64,000 bases of DNA from JAHEJE01 sp965216335 (GTDB lineage Bacteria; Pseudomonadota; Alphaproteobacteria; Rhizobiales; Aestuariivirgaceae): NCBI GenBank assembly GCA_965216335.1, contig OZ244154.1:2356001-2420000 (forward strand), given 5' to 3'. The notes below the pieces were generated by a model. The model ran no database searches. It worked only from the letters and a program-made list of their open reading frames with translations, and had not been told where the DNA came from. The stretch's first letter is position 1; each line of letters opens with the position of its first letter. This document shows positions 29,205 to 37,724 of the stretch, piece by piece. The position numbers and the translations under genes were made by a program.

Positions 29205-29987
29205 GTGCTTTCAACCTCCGCTTCCTATCAGCTCCTGGTGCGCGACCTGACCCGCACGCTTTCGACAACTGCCCAGGACCCGCAGGTCGCGCGGGAAACC
29301 AGCTATTACAAGCAGGCCATCGTCAACGTGAAGTCGATCGACGACTTTCTCGCCGACGACCGGGTGTTTGCCTATGCCATGCGCGCCCACGGCCTTGAGG
29401 ACATGACCTACGCCAAGGCCTTCATGCGCATGGTGCTGGAAGAAGGCATCGACGAACGCGACAGCTTCGCCAACACCCTGACCGACCGGCGTTACCGCGA
29501 GTTTGCCGAAGTCTTCAACTTCGTCCGCTACGGCGATACCACGACGGCATTCACCCGCACACAACAGGGCACCGTCGACCGCTACCTGCGGCAGTCCCTG
29601 GAAATCTCCGCCGGCCGCGAGAACGAAGGCGTGCGCCTGGCGTTGTACTTCGAACGCCGCGCCGGCGACATCGATACGCCGATAGACATTCTCGCCGACC
29701 GCGCCCTGCTCACCGTGGTGCAGACCGCCCTGGGCATCGCCCCGGCCACATCCGCCCTCGACATCGACAAGCAGGTCGAGCAGCTCTCACACCGGCTCGA
29801 TGTCGCGGACTTCAAGGACCCGCAAAAGCTCAGCGCATTCCTTGAGCGCTTCACCACCCTGTGGGATGTCAGCAATCCCCGCTCGGCGCCCCAGGTGCCC
29901 AACGTCCTGGCCACCCAGCCGCTCGAGTTCGGCATCAATGCAAACCTGCTCGCCAGCCTGCAGGGCCTGAAGCCGGCGGGACGCTGA
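29205..29987 (+). CDS. DUF1217 family flagellar-cluster protein
   Basis: A 260-residue protein of the DUF1217 family, found in rhizobial flagellar clusters. Family signatures are the opening STSASYQLLVRDLTRTL, the segment VARETSYYKQAIVNVKSIDDFLADDRVFAYAMRAHGLEDMTYAKAF, and repeated similar modules later (FKDPQKLSAFLERF). I chose the GTG at 29205 because AAAGG lies just before it and the family sequence begins there; the frame is open further upstream. The function is unknown. It is followed by flgF after 3 bp, and the pair are the only plus-strand flagellar genes here. Confidence 0.8.
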   Translation: MLSTSASYQLLVRDLTRTLSTTAQDPQVARETSYYKQAIVNVKSIDDFLADDRVFAYAMRAHGLEDMTYAKAFMRMVLEEGIDERDSFANTLTDRRYREFAEVFNFVRYGDTTTAFTRTQQGTVDRYLRQSLEISAGRENEGVRLALYFERRAGDIDTPIDILADRALLTVVQTALGIAPATSALDIDKQVEQLSHRLDVADFKDPQKLSAFLERFTTLWDVSNPRSAPQVPNVLATQPLEFGINANLLASLQGLKPAGR

Positions 29988-29990
29988 GGG

Positions 29991-30716
29991 ATGGCTGCAT
30001 CGCTCGACATCGCCTTGTCCGGACAATTGGCGCTTGCCAAGCGCCTCGATACCATCGCCCACAACGTCGCCAACGTCACCACCGTCGGCTTCCGCGGCGA
30101 GGCCGTGAAGTTCGACAGCGTACTGTCAACCCGGACCGACCGGCCGACCGATTTCGCCTCGACCGGCAGCTCCTACATCTCACGCCGCCAGGGGCCGCTG
30201 CAGAACACCGGCAACCTGCTCGACGTCGCCGTCGACGGCGACGGCTGGTTGGCCATCGAAACGGCGGCCGGCACCGCATACACCCGCGACGGACGTCTGC
30301 AGATCACCCTCGACGGCAGCCTTATGACCACCACCGGCTTTGCCGTGCTCGACGCCGGCGGCGGCCCCTTGCAGGTTGACCCGTCCGCCGGCCCGCTAGC
30401 CATCGCCCGCGACGGCATGATCAGCCAGAACGGCAAGCAGGTCGGCGCCATCGGGCTGTTCTCCATCTCCGAGGACGCCCGCCTGCAGCGACTGGCCGGC
30501 ACCGGCGTCGTCCCCGACCGCCCCGCCGAACCTGTGCTGGACTTCACGGCCAACGGCGTGCTGCAGGGCTATGTCGAGAACTCCAATGTCAACGCGGTCG
30601 CCGAGATGACCCATCTCATCGCGGTCTCGCGCACCTTCGACAGCATGACGCGCGCCATCTCCATGCGCGAACAGACGCTGCAAAGCGCCATCCGCACCCT
30701 CGGCGAGGCGTCGTGA
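29991..30716 (+). CDS. flgF: Flagellar proximal-rod protein FlgF
   Basis: Rod protein of 241 residues. The N-terminal rod-family signature is ALAKRLDTIAHNVANVTTVGFR (about residues 14-35), the central part has DVAVDGDGWLAIETAAGTAYTRDGRL, and the C-terminal helix QGYVENSNVNAVAEMTHLIAVSRTFDSM matches FlgF/FlgG. Assembly places it between FlgC and FlgG in the rod. In related rhizobia fliI follows flgF; here the next gene is on the opposite strand. Confidence 0.94.
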   Translation: MAASLDIALSGQLALAKRLDTIAHNVANVTTVGFRGEAVKFDSVLSTRTDRPTDFASTGSSYISRRQGPLQNTGNLLDVAVDGDGWLAIETAAGTAYTRDGRLQITLDGSLMTTTGFAVLDAGGGPLQVDPSAGPLAIARDGMISQNGKQVGAIGLFSISEDARLQRLAGTGVVPDRPAEPVLDFTANGVLQGYVENSNVNAVAEMTHLIAVSRTFDSMTRAISMREQTLQSAIRTLGEAS

Positions 30717-30794
30717 CGCCCATCAGCCGTTCCGGTCCGCCCGGCAGCAAACGCGAAAAGCCGGTCAAATGGCTCGGTATTGTCAAAAGAGGCC

Positions 30795-31274
30795 CTAGCT
30801 TTCTTCGCGCTTGCGCTTGGGGCCGAACCTGATCTGACTCATCGGCACGAAATTGAACTGCTCGACCAGGACGTCCTGGATGAGATCGGCGCCGTAACGG
30901 GCGTTGATATTCTTCATGATGCCGGACCGCAACGCCATCAGGTCGTACTTCTTCAGGTCTTTGAAGTCGACCCGCCGGCCGCCGTAGATGTAGCGGAAGG
31001 CCTCGTCGGTGAGGAACACATCCGGCGGCACCGACAACTGCTTGAGCAGTTTGGCCTTGGCCGTATAGACGAACTCGGCCACCACATAGCCCTGCACCTT
31101 GCCTCCGTCGATCACCGGCACGCTAATGGTCGGCGATTTGACATAGTCCAGCCCGCCAAAGAATTCATCCGGCTCGCTGCCCGCCTCCTGGCCGGACATG
31201 AACGACACCGTGGCGTAAAGCGACGCCGCCGTAATGACGCACACCCACAACGCACTGAAGATGATGCGGCCCAT
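30795..31274 (-). CDS. Uncharacterised single-pass membrane protein of the flagellar cluster
   Basis: A 159-residue protein with an N-terminal signal anchor (IIFSALWVCVITAASLYATVSF) and a probable periplasmic domain. That domain holds SVPVIDGGKVQGYVVAEFVYTAKAKLL and ends DVLVEQFNFVPMSQIRFG. The pattern of an anchored domain with a late DVLV-x-F-F strand recalls FliL, but similarity is low and a true FliL is encoded at 51549. The ATG shares one base with the stop of the FlgN-like gene (TGATG), so it is the third gene of the rod-binding/FlgN-like operon. A role near the stator or basal body is inference. Confidence 0.65.
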   Translation of the reverse strand: MGRIIFSALWVCVITAASLYATVSFMSGQEAGSEPDEFFGGLDYVKSPTISVPVIDGGKVQGYVVAEFVYTAKAKLLKQLSVPPDVFLTDEAFRYIYGGRRVDFKDLKKYDLMALRSGIMKNINARYGADLIQDVLVEQFNFVPMSQIRFGPKRKREES

Positions 31275-31657
31275 CACGCACCGGACGCGACTGCGGCGCT
31301 GCGCGAGTAGGTCCCGTCGGACTCCTGTTCGGCGGCGATCTCGACGATCATTTCCGAAACCTGCACGGCGGCATCGATATGCAGTTGCAGCGTGCCGGCA
31401 TTGTCCTCAAGCGCCCGGCGCAGCCGATCCAGGTCCGCTGCAAGCTGCTCGTCGATCTGGCCGGCGTGCGGCCTCGGCTGCCGGCGCAACTCCAGAACGG
31501 CCCGGTTCTTGGCCCGGTTGAACGCATCGAGCTGGTCCCAGTGGCCCTCCCTCAACGCCGCGGTCTCGCGTTCGAGCAGGCTCGACAATCTGTCGAGCAG
31601 TCTGCAAAAGCCGTCAGTATCACCGCCACCCGGGCGACGTGTCCCGGTACCCGTCAT
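31274..31657 (-). CDS. FlgN-like flagellar export chaperone (probable)
   Basis: A 127-residue, almost fully helical, charged protein. The pattern CRLLDRLSSLLERETAALREGHWDQLDAFNRAKNRAVLEL resembles FlgN, the chaperone that brings hook-filament junction proteins FlgK and FlgL to the export gate. The C-terminal SDGTYS also recurs in FlgN-like proteins. Its ATG overlaps the stop of the rod-binding gene by 4 nt; a GTG start 12 nt upstream is possible. Identification rests on length, helical pattern and context, so it is tentative. Confidence 0.55.
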   Translation of the reverse strand: MTGTGTRRPGGGDTDGFCRLLDRLSSLLERETAALREGHWDQLDAFNRAKNRAVLELRRQPRPHAGQIDEQLAADLDRLRRALEDNAGTLQLHIDAAVQVSEMIVEIAAEQESDGTYSRSAAVASGA

Positions 31658-32244
31658 CGCGTCGACCACTCAGACGGATCGGCCGGACGCGGCGGAGTGT
31701 TCCCGCCGAACAGGTCGAGCCACAGTTCCTGCAGGAAGGTGAAGAAGCCGGTTTCGCTACTGGCAGCCGGTGCCAGTTCCTGCACATCAGCCGTCGTACC
31801 GGCAATCTCACCGGCGACACCTTGCCGGCCGGCGTAGCTCGCCGACAGCTTGTCAGCCAGACCGATCCCTCCCGCCTCGGCAATCTGCCCGGCTATTGCT
31901 TCAGCCATCCAGCTGCGCGACACCGATCCGGCGGTACCCTTTCCGAATGCCGCGCTGTCTTCGCTCGGAAGCATGGTGGTGACGAAATTCTGCAGCACTG
32001 CGGCTTCAAACTGCCGGAACGGCTGTTGAACCGGCGCCGCGGTCGGGTGGATGACCTGCTGGTTCCGCCGCGCCACCTGGGCGGCTGCAGCATCGAACGG
32101 CATGCGTGCCGGTTGCGGACCCGCCGCCTGTACCCGTCTGGTCCGCGCCAGCCCGGCGAGCTGTTCGCTGCGTGCCGTCTGGATCGCCGGATCACCGGCC
32201 CGTAGCGCGTCCAGTACGATATCCGATGGCGGTGAGATGGCCAT
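31654..32244 (-). CDS. flgJ: Rod-binding protein, FlgJ N-terminal-domain type
   Basis: A 196-residue protein with the rod-binding half of FlgJ and no muramidase domain, as usual for alphaproteobacteria. The signature is FEAAVLQNFVTTMLPSEDSAAFGKGTAG followed by RSWMAEAIAGQIAEAGGIGLADKL. It caps or scaffolds the growing rod in the periplasm. The wall-cutting activity may come from the separate lytic transglycosylase at 42946. I chose the ATG at 32244; a GTG lies 30 nt upstream. It is 161 bp downstream of fliR. Confidence 0.82.
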   Translation of the reverse strand: MAISPPSDIVLDALRAGDPAIQTARSEQLAGLARTRRVQAAGPQPARMPFDAAAAQVARRNQQVIHPTAAPVQQPFRQFEAAVLQNFVTTMLPSEDSAAFGKGTAGSVSRSWMAEAIAGQIAEAGGIGLADKLSASYAGRQGVAGEIAGTTADVQELAPAASSETGFFTFLQELWLDLFGGNTPPRPADPSEWSTR

Positions 32245-32405
32245 GGTGCGGATCGACTCCCGATTATGAAACACCGTGCCGCAAGACTATCAGCCCTGGC
32301 TTGCCGCAGACTTGTGCACGCGTGCCGCGACCATCTCTTCCAGTGCAAGCGCTTGCATTGTCTGCAACTTTGCCAGTGCCCTCAGTCCTCTCGGCGTCAG
32401 TTCAG

Positions 32406-33161
32406 CTAGCCATTGACCAGCCACCCCTTGAAAGCTTCTGTGAACGCCAGCAGCATTTCGGTGCTGACAAAGAAGAACAGCATCAGCCCGCCGGCCACGA
32501 CGAACGGCAGGGACACGAAAAACACCGGGATCTGCGGCGACAGCTTGTTGGTCAGTCCGACGGCAAGATTGATCACCACCGAGTAGATGATGAACGGCGC
32601 CGCCAATCGCCCGGCCAACATCAATGTGTCGCTCAGCTGCTGTGTCACCATCATCAGCCCGTCACGCGGCGCCAGCCACGTCCCCGGAGGCAGGCTGGAA
32701 TAGGTCTCGGTCAGCGCCTCGATGGCCAGCCAGTGCAACTCAGCAATGAAGAACATCGCCGTGGCGGTTATCGTGATCAGCGACGACAGCGGCGGCACCG
32801 GCTCATCGCCATCGATCGGCGCCCCCGGCAGGCCGCCGAAGCCGATTAGTCCGGCAATCGCCATACCGGCCATTTCCAGGCTCGCCATGAACAGCCGCCC
32901 GGAAAACCCGAACAGCACGCCGATCAGCATCTCCCCGGCCACCAGCTTCATCACCTGCGCCGGTGTGTCGTCCACCACCGCCCGCTGCACATCCGGCATC
33001 AGTATCGGCGCCAGCGCCAGCGACACAGCGACCGCAATCAGCAGCCGCACCCGCACCGGCACCCGCCGGCTGGAGAACCCCGGCATCAGCATCAGGCATC
33101 CGCCGATCCGGCAGAACACGGCAAACCCCGCCAGCACGGCCTGGGCCGCCGCCTCGCTCAC
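32406..33161 (-). CDS. fliR: Flagellar export protein FliR
   Basis: Membrane component of the export gate core, 251 residues with about six hydrophobic helices. Family segments include FCRIGGCLMLMPGFSSRRVPVRVRLLIA, GEMLIGVLFGFSGRLFMASLEMAG and LAAPFIIYSVVINLAVGLTNKLSPQIPVFFV. It starts with GTG, which overlaps the flhA stop by 4 nt (GTGA). Confidence 0.95.
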   Translation of the reverse strand: MSEAAAQAVLAGFAVFCRIGGCLMLMPGFSSRRVPVRVRLLIAVAVSLALAPILMPDVQRAVVDDTPAQVMKLVAGEMLIGVLFGFSGRLFMASLEMAGMAIAGLIGFGGLPGAPIDGDEPVPPLSSLITITATAMFFIAELHWLAIEALTETYSSLPPGTWLAPRDGLMMVTQQLSDTLMLAGRLAAPFIIYSVVINLAVGLTNKLSPQIPVFFVSLPFVVAGGLMLFFFVSTEMLLAFTEAFKGWLVNG

Positions 33162-35248
33162 GAGATGCTGCCCAGCGTCTCGACATCCACCCCGCGGGCG
33201 ATCTCGACATGCGAGATCACCGGCAGGGTCGCGAACATCCGCTCGATGATCATGCGCACATAGGGCCGCACGTCCGGCGCCGTCACCAGGGCAAACGTCA
33301 TGCCTTTGTCCATCTCGGCCCGCACTGCCTCACCGGCTTCCGTCCCAAAGCTCTCGATCATCTGCGGATCGATGTCGAACTCCATCACCTCGCCCTTGCC
33401 GTCCCGCTTCAGGCTTTCATGGAACGCCAGCTCCCAGCGGTTGCCGAGCCGCATCACTTTCAGCCGCCCGTCATGCATCAGGTCGCCGCAGATCTGCTGC
33501 GACATGCGCATGCGGACATGCTCGCAGATTTGCTCCGGGCGCCTGGCGTGCGGCGCGATTTCCGCCACCGCTTCCAGGATCAGGTTGAGATTGCGGATCG
33601 ATACCCGTTCGGCCAGCAGCAGTTTCAGCACCGCCTGCAATCCCGAATGCGAGATATGCGCCGGGCAGATCTCGTCGATCAGGCGCTGATACTCCGGCTC
33701 CAGTCGGTCGAGCAGCAACCGCATGTCCTTGTACGACAACAGGTGCGAAAGGTTGTTGCGCACCACTTCGCTCAAATGGGTCAGCAGCACCGACAGCGGG
33801 TCGGCTGTCGTGAACCCCTGCTTTGCGACATCGGCGGCGAAATGATCCGACACCCACATCGCCTTGATACCGAACGCCGGCTCGCGCGTCTCGTCACCCG
33901 GCACATCCGGCCCGTCACGCTCGCCGGTGATCACCATGATGTCGCCGAGCCGCAGCGTTTCGGCGGCAACCGTGGTGCCGTGGATGCGGATTTCATAACG
34001 CTTGGGATCGAGCGAAAGGTCGTCGCCGAGGCGGATATCCGGCACCACGAAACCATAGGTGCGGGCGAACTTGCGCCGCAACTTGGAGACCCGGTGCGCC
34101 AGTTCGCCGTGCGACGCCATGAAGGCCCCGGCCAGCTGGCGGCCCAGACACAGCTCGATCTCCGCCGTCTTGAGCTGTTCCTGAACCGAATTGCGCGCCT
34201 CCTCGTCGGCCTGGCGCTCCTCGGCCTCGTCCCTGGCCCGCTGTTCGGCCCGCTCGCGCTCGGCCCGGCGTGGAATGTTGTAACCTGTGATCGCCATCAA
34301 CAGTCCGAGCAGAATGAACGGGATCGCCGGCAGTCCAGGCGTGATGGCCAGGATCAGCATCAGCAGCGAAGCCACCAGCAGGGCGCGCGGATAGCGGCTC
34401 AACTGGCCCATCACCGCCTTGTCTGCCGAGCCGCGCGTACCGCCCTTCGACACCAGCAGACCCGCCGCCAGCGACACGATCAGTGCTGGGATCTGCGACA
34501 CCAGCCCGTCGCCGACCGACAGCTTGGTGAACACGTCCGCCGCCACCGCCGGCTCCATGCCGTGCCGGGTCACCCCGATGATGATACCGCCGATGATGTT
34601 GACCGCGGTGATGATCAGCCCGGCGATGGCATCGCCGCGTACGAACTTCGAGGCACCGTCCATCGAGCCGAAGAACGAGCTTTCCTCCTCCAGTTCCTGG
34701 CGCCGGGCATGGGCCTGTTTGTCATCGATCAGGCCCGCCGACAGGTCGGCATCGATCGCCATCTGCTTGCCGGGGATGGCATCGAGCGTGAACCGCGCCC
34801 CGACTTCGGCAATGCGCGTCGCACCCTTGGTGATGACCAGGAAGTTGACCGTGATCAGGATGATGAAGACGATCAGCCCGATGACGAAATCACCGCTCAT
34901 CACGAAGCGCGAGAACCCGCCGATCACGTGTCCCGCCGCCGTGTAGCCTTCCGAGCCGTTGGCCAGGATAAGTCTGGTCGTCGCCACGTTGAGCGACAGC
35001 CGTAGCATTGTCGCGATCAGCAGCACTGTGGGAAAGGCGGAAAACTCCAGCGGCTTGTGAATCCACAACGCCACCATCAGGATCAGCACCGAAAGCGCAA
35101 TCGACAGTGCCAGCCCGATATCGATCAGCGCCGCTGGGATCGGCAGAAACAGCACTGTCAGGATCAGCACAATGCCGATGGCAAACCCGATATCCCGCCG
35201 GCTGCGGTCGATAACGCCGCCAGCCCCGGCAACCGTCAACTGCTGCAT
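33158..35248 (-). CDS. flhA: Flagellar export gate protein FlhA
   Basis: Largest part of the export gate. From the ATG at 35248 it is 696 residues; a GTG at 35272 would add eight. The first 320 residues form about eight membrane helices and include the family signature FSAFPTVLLIATMLRLSLNVATTRLIL and the cytoplasmic FHIPEP-type loop (GSMDGASKFVRGDAIAG, GDGLVSQIPALIVSLAAGLLVSKGG). The C-terminal cytoplasmic domain (from about 350) docks chaperone-substrate complexes. I favour the ATG because GGATGGGG lies just before it. Confidence 0.95.
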   Translation of the reverse strand: MQQLTVAGAGGVIDRSRRDIGFAIGIVLILTVLFLPIPAALIDIGLALSIALSVLILMVALWIHKPLEFSAFPTVLLIATMLRLSLNVATTRLILANGSEGYTAAGHVIGGFSRFVMSGDFVIGLIVFIILITVNFLVITKGATRIAEVGARFTLDAIPGKQMAIDADLSAGLIDDKQAHARRQELEEESSFFGSMDGASKFVRGDAIAGLIITAVNIIGGIIIGVTRHGMEPAVAADVFTKLSVGDGLVSQIPALIVSLAAGLLVSKGGTRGSADKAVMGQLSRYPRALLVASLLMLILAITPGLPAIPFILLGLLMAITGYNIPRRAERERAEQRARDEAEERQADEEARNSVQEQLKTAEIELCLGRQLAGAFMASHGELAHRVSKLRRKFARTYGFVVPDIRLGDDLSLDPKRYEIRIHGTTVAAETLRLGDIMVITGERDGPDVPGDETREPAFGIKAMWVSDHFAADVAKQGFTTADPLSVLLTHLSEVVRNNLSHLLSYKDMRLLLDRLEPEYQRLIDEICPAHISHSGLQAVLKLLLAERVSIRNLNLILEAVAEIAPHARRPEQICEHVRMRMSQQICGDLMHDGRLKVMRLGNRWELAFHESLKRDGKGEVMEFDIDPQMIESFGTEAGEAVRAEMDKGMTFALVTAPDVRPYVRMIIERMFATLPVISHVEIARGVDVETLGSIS

Positions 35249-35347
35249 CGAACCCCATCCCGAAAAATCCACCCGGACCAGCCGGACCTCAACCGCGGTT
35301 AGAGTGCAGCATCAAGCTTGTGCCGGGGTCGCGTCGACAGCAGGTGT

Positions 35348-36286
35348 TCAATGATGCCTGAACCCATCCCGAAACCGCCGGAGCCGTCGCCTGTCCTGCG
35401 AGGATGCCGCCTCGATCGGCATGACGACCGCCAGCCGCTTGGGGTGCAGGTCGATGTCGAGCGGCAGCGTGCCCTTGAACTGGCCGTCGATCTGCACCGC
35501 ACATCGCGGATCGCCGGTCACCGTCACGGTTTGCGCGCCCTCGATCGCAACGTGCGGATCGCGCAGCAGCAGTCCCGTCAACAGGGCCGTCAGGTGGCGC
35601 AGACGTTTCATCCGCCCTGCGCCCGAAAACCGGATCACATACATGCCCGGCTTCGACAGTCCGGCATCCGGGGACAGAAGCAGGTCGCCGGCATAACGTT
35701 TCGTACGCGAAACGATAACCCAGTACGCTCTGTAGCGGCCACTTTCTGTCTCTACCACGAGCGGTCTCGACGGTCTGCCCATCAGTGCCCGCAGCACCGG
35801 CAAAGCATAAGAGGCACGCCCCAGAAAGCGTGGGTTTTCCTCCGTGAAGTGCCGCACCGCTTCGGCATCGTACCCGACACTGACGAGGGACAGGAATACC
35901 TCGCCATTGACCCGGCCGACGGGGATCCGTTCCACCGGACCGGTCTGCAGATCCTTCGCCAGTGAAAACGGCGCCGTCGAGTATCCGAGTTCATGGGCAA
36001 AGACATTGCCCGTTCCCGTCGGGATAATACCAAGCGGTGTCTCACCGCCGACAAGTCCCGCGGCAACATTGTGGACCAGACGCTCACCGCCGGCACCGAC
36101 GATCACATCGAAGTCGCCCGACAGCATGGCCTGCCGGGCCAGTCCCGGAACATCCCGGCGCTTTTTAACCTCGGTGCTATCCACGTGGCAGCCGGTATCG
36201 CGCAGCCTCTCCAGCGTCGTGTCGTAGACATAACGCCCATACCTGCTGGCGCGAGGATCACGGATGATGAAAAAGCGTGTACGCAT
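35348..36286 (-). CDS. Diacylglycerol/lipid kinase-family protein with degenerate GGDGT motif
   Basis: A 312-residue protein of the DAGK/sphingosine-kinase (LCB5/YegS) family, which phosphorylates lipid hydroxyls. Family parts are FFIIRDPRASRY near the start, the GIIPTGTGNVFAHELG segment (about 94-109), and a beta-rich C-terminal domain. The nucleotide loop normally reads GGDGTxxEV; here it reads GAGGERLVHNV (about 73-83), confirmed from the bases. Asp is replaced by Glu and Gly-Thr by Arg-Leu. Activity may be altered or lost. The gene sits inside the flagellar run, between fliQ and flhA, with gaps of 183 and 99 bp, so it may have its own promoter. Confidence 0.82.
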   Translation of the reverse strand: MRTRFFIIRDPRASRYGRYVYDTTLERLRDTGCHVDSTEVKKRRDVPGLARQAMLSGDFDVIVGAGGERLVHNVAAGLVGGETPLGIIPTGTGNVFAHELGYSTAPFSLAKDLQTGPVERIPVGRVNGEVFLSLVSVGYDAEAVRHFTEENPRFLGRASYALPVLRALMGRPSRPLVVETESGRYRAYWVIVSRTKRYAGDLLLSPDAGLSKPGMYVIRFSGAGRMKRLRHLTALLTGLLLRDPHVAIEGAQTVTVTGDPRCAVQIDGQFKGTLPLDIDLHPKRLAVVMPIEAASSQDRRRLRRFRDGFRHH

Positions 36287-36469
36287 TACCGGGCACCTGG
36301 ACTGTCCGCCGGTACGCAGGAGGCACCGATACGGTAGCCGGGACATATTAGGCGGCGGCCTTGCGGTGTTGCAAGCCACTCTGCCCGGCCCGTGACGATG
36401 GCCGCTCAGGTCGCAGGCAACCCCGGGTCGGCTGGTTCATCCGGCATCGCGTCATCAGGACCGGCGGTA

Positions 36470-36736
36470 TCAGAATCCGTTCTCGATCCGCGCATAGGCC
36501 AGGGACGCGAAGGTCAGCAGTTGGGCCCCTATGAAAGTGGCCGTGAACGACAGAGTGAGCAGGATGGCGACGATCTTGGGGATGAAGGTCAGGGTCATTT
36601 CCTGAACTTGGGTCAGCGCCTGCATCAGGGCGATGGAAATGCCGACGACCATCGCCACCAGCACGGCGGGCCCGCTCGCCGCAATCACCGTCCAGTTCGC
36701 CGCCCGCAGCATTTCCAGAGCATCGGCTTCATTCAA
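36470..36736 (-). CDS. fliQ: Flagellar export protein FliQ (TTG start)
   Basis: Small export-gate component of 88 residues with two membrane helices (about 17-40 and 55-78). The sequence NEADALEMLRAANWTVIAASGPAVLVAMVVGI and ALTQVQEMTLTFIPKIVAILL are diagnostic. Homologues begin at the residue encoded here by TTG (36734-36736), and starting there gives the usual family length. The open frame runs 20 codons further upstream without family similarity. Confidence 0.92.
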   Translation of the reverse strand: MNEADALEMLRAANWTVIAASGPAVLVAMVVGISIALMQALTQVQEMTLTFIPKIVAILLTLSFTATFIGAQLLTFASLAYARIENGF

Positions 36737-36886
36737 GGATTTGTTCCGCAAGAGTTCGTTTCGGTTCACGAGCAAGCGAAACTCCGCCGCCCCCACAACT
36801 CACCCACACTCCACAAACAAACCGGAAGACCGCTGCCCGTTCCACAAAATACACACGTCAAAAAACGCCCGCCCGTGCCGCAGGCA

Positions 36887-37285
36887 CTAGCGGATGGTTA
36901 TGCCGGCGCCGAGGGGTAGGCTGGCGCCGCCTTCAAGCAGGGCGATGCTGCCCTGCGACGTGATATTGATTGCTTCAACGACACCGCTGACGTCGCCGGT
37001 GGCCGAGGAAACCGAGCGTCCAATCAGGGCGTCGGCCTGCGACAGGGACAGCGACGACAGCAGGCCGTCGAGCTTCTGGTTGGTCTGGATCGACTGCTCG
37101 ACGCTGGAGAACTGCGCCAACTGGGCCATGTACTCGGTTGAGTCCATCGGATTGAGCGGATCCTGATTTTGCATCTGGGCGATGAGCAGCCTGAGAAAGG
37201 CGTTGTAGTCGACCGCCGCCGCGCTGCTAGCCGCCGGCTGCGGCTGGGACGGGATCGCCGACGGGTTCACTGCTGTCACGTCCAT
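36887..37285 (-). CDS. flgD: Hook-capping protein FlgD
   Basis: Scaffold for hook polymerisation, 132 residues. The FlgD N-terminal signature is DYNAFLRLLIAQMQNQDPLNPMDSTEYMAQLAQFSSVEQ (about residues 26-64). It is short and lacks the C-terminal FlgD Ig-like domains, which is usual in rhizobia. The ATG is preceded by GAAGGAAGCAAGGAAC, a strong ribosome site that lies inside the flbT coding region, so the 59-nt overlap with flbT is well supported. Confidence 0.94.
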   Translation of the reverse strand: MDVTAVNPSAIPSQPQPAASSAAAVDYNAFLRLLIAQMQNQDPLNPMDSTEYMAQLAQFSSVEQSIQTNQKLDGLLSSLSLSQADALIGRSVSSATGDVSGVVEAINITSQGSIALLEGGASLPLGAGITIR

Positions 37286-37724
37286 GTTCCTTGCTTCCTT
37301 CTTCAGACAGATCGACCAACGGCACGAGTTTGTGCGCGGCCAGGATTTCTTGCTCCAGAGGATAGAGCTCGCGAATGCGTTTCAGGGCATTGAAGCAGCG
37401 GCCCAGCCGGACCATCGTGCCGATCTCGTCCAGTGCCGACAGGATCACCTGGTTTTCGAACGCCGCCTGGAGCGCAGCAAACAGGTCCTCGAACAGCGCC
37501 AGGGCGTTGCCTTCGCCATCCGGATCCATCAGCAGGGTTTGGGTGACGAAATAGAGCTGGCGCAGCGGTGTCGTGGCCTCCTCGGCCTGCAGCACATGCG
37601 AGCCGAGCAGAAAGGTTGCATTGTTGAGGATCTGCAGCGACACCTTGCGGTCGACCTGCAGCACCGCTCCGTTGACGTAGATCTTGTCACCGGCCTTCAG
37701 AACCATGCGCATGACACTGCTCAT
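37227..37724 (-). CDS. flbT: Flagellin synthesis regulator FlbT
   Basis: Post-transcriptional regulator of flagellin. In Caulobacter FlbT binds the flagellin mRNA leader and promotes decay; in some rhizobiales it instead activates. The 165 residues carry the family core LKAGDKIYVNGAVLQVDRKVSLQILNNATFLLGSHVLQAEEATTPLRQLYFVTQTLLMDP. The ATG overlaps the flaF stop by 4 nt. The C-terminal tail from about residue 146 (EEGSKEHGRDSSEP) overlaps the flgD coding region and goes beyond the usual family end. Confidence 0.94.
   Translation of the reverse strand: MSSVMRMVLKAGDKIYVNGAVLQVDRKVSLQILNNATFLLGSHVLQAEEATTPLRQLYFVTQTLLMDPDGEGNALALFEDLFAALQAAFENQVILSALDEIGTMVRLGRCFNALKRIRELYPLEQEILAAHKLVPLVDLSEEGSKEHGRDSSEPVGDPVPAAAGG

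Noticed and set aside
32963..35005. 680-codon plus-strand frame opposite flhA
   Set aside because: It is His/Arg/Gln-rich with no family, and flhA on the other strand is unmistakable.
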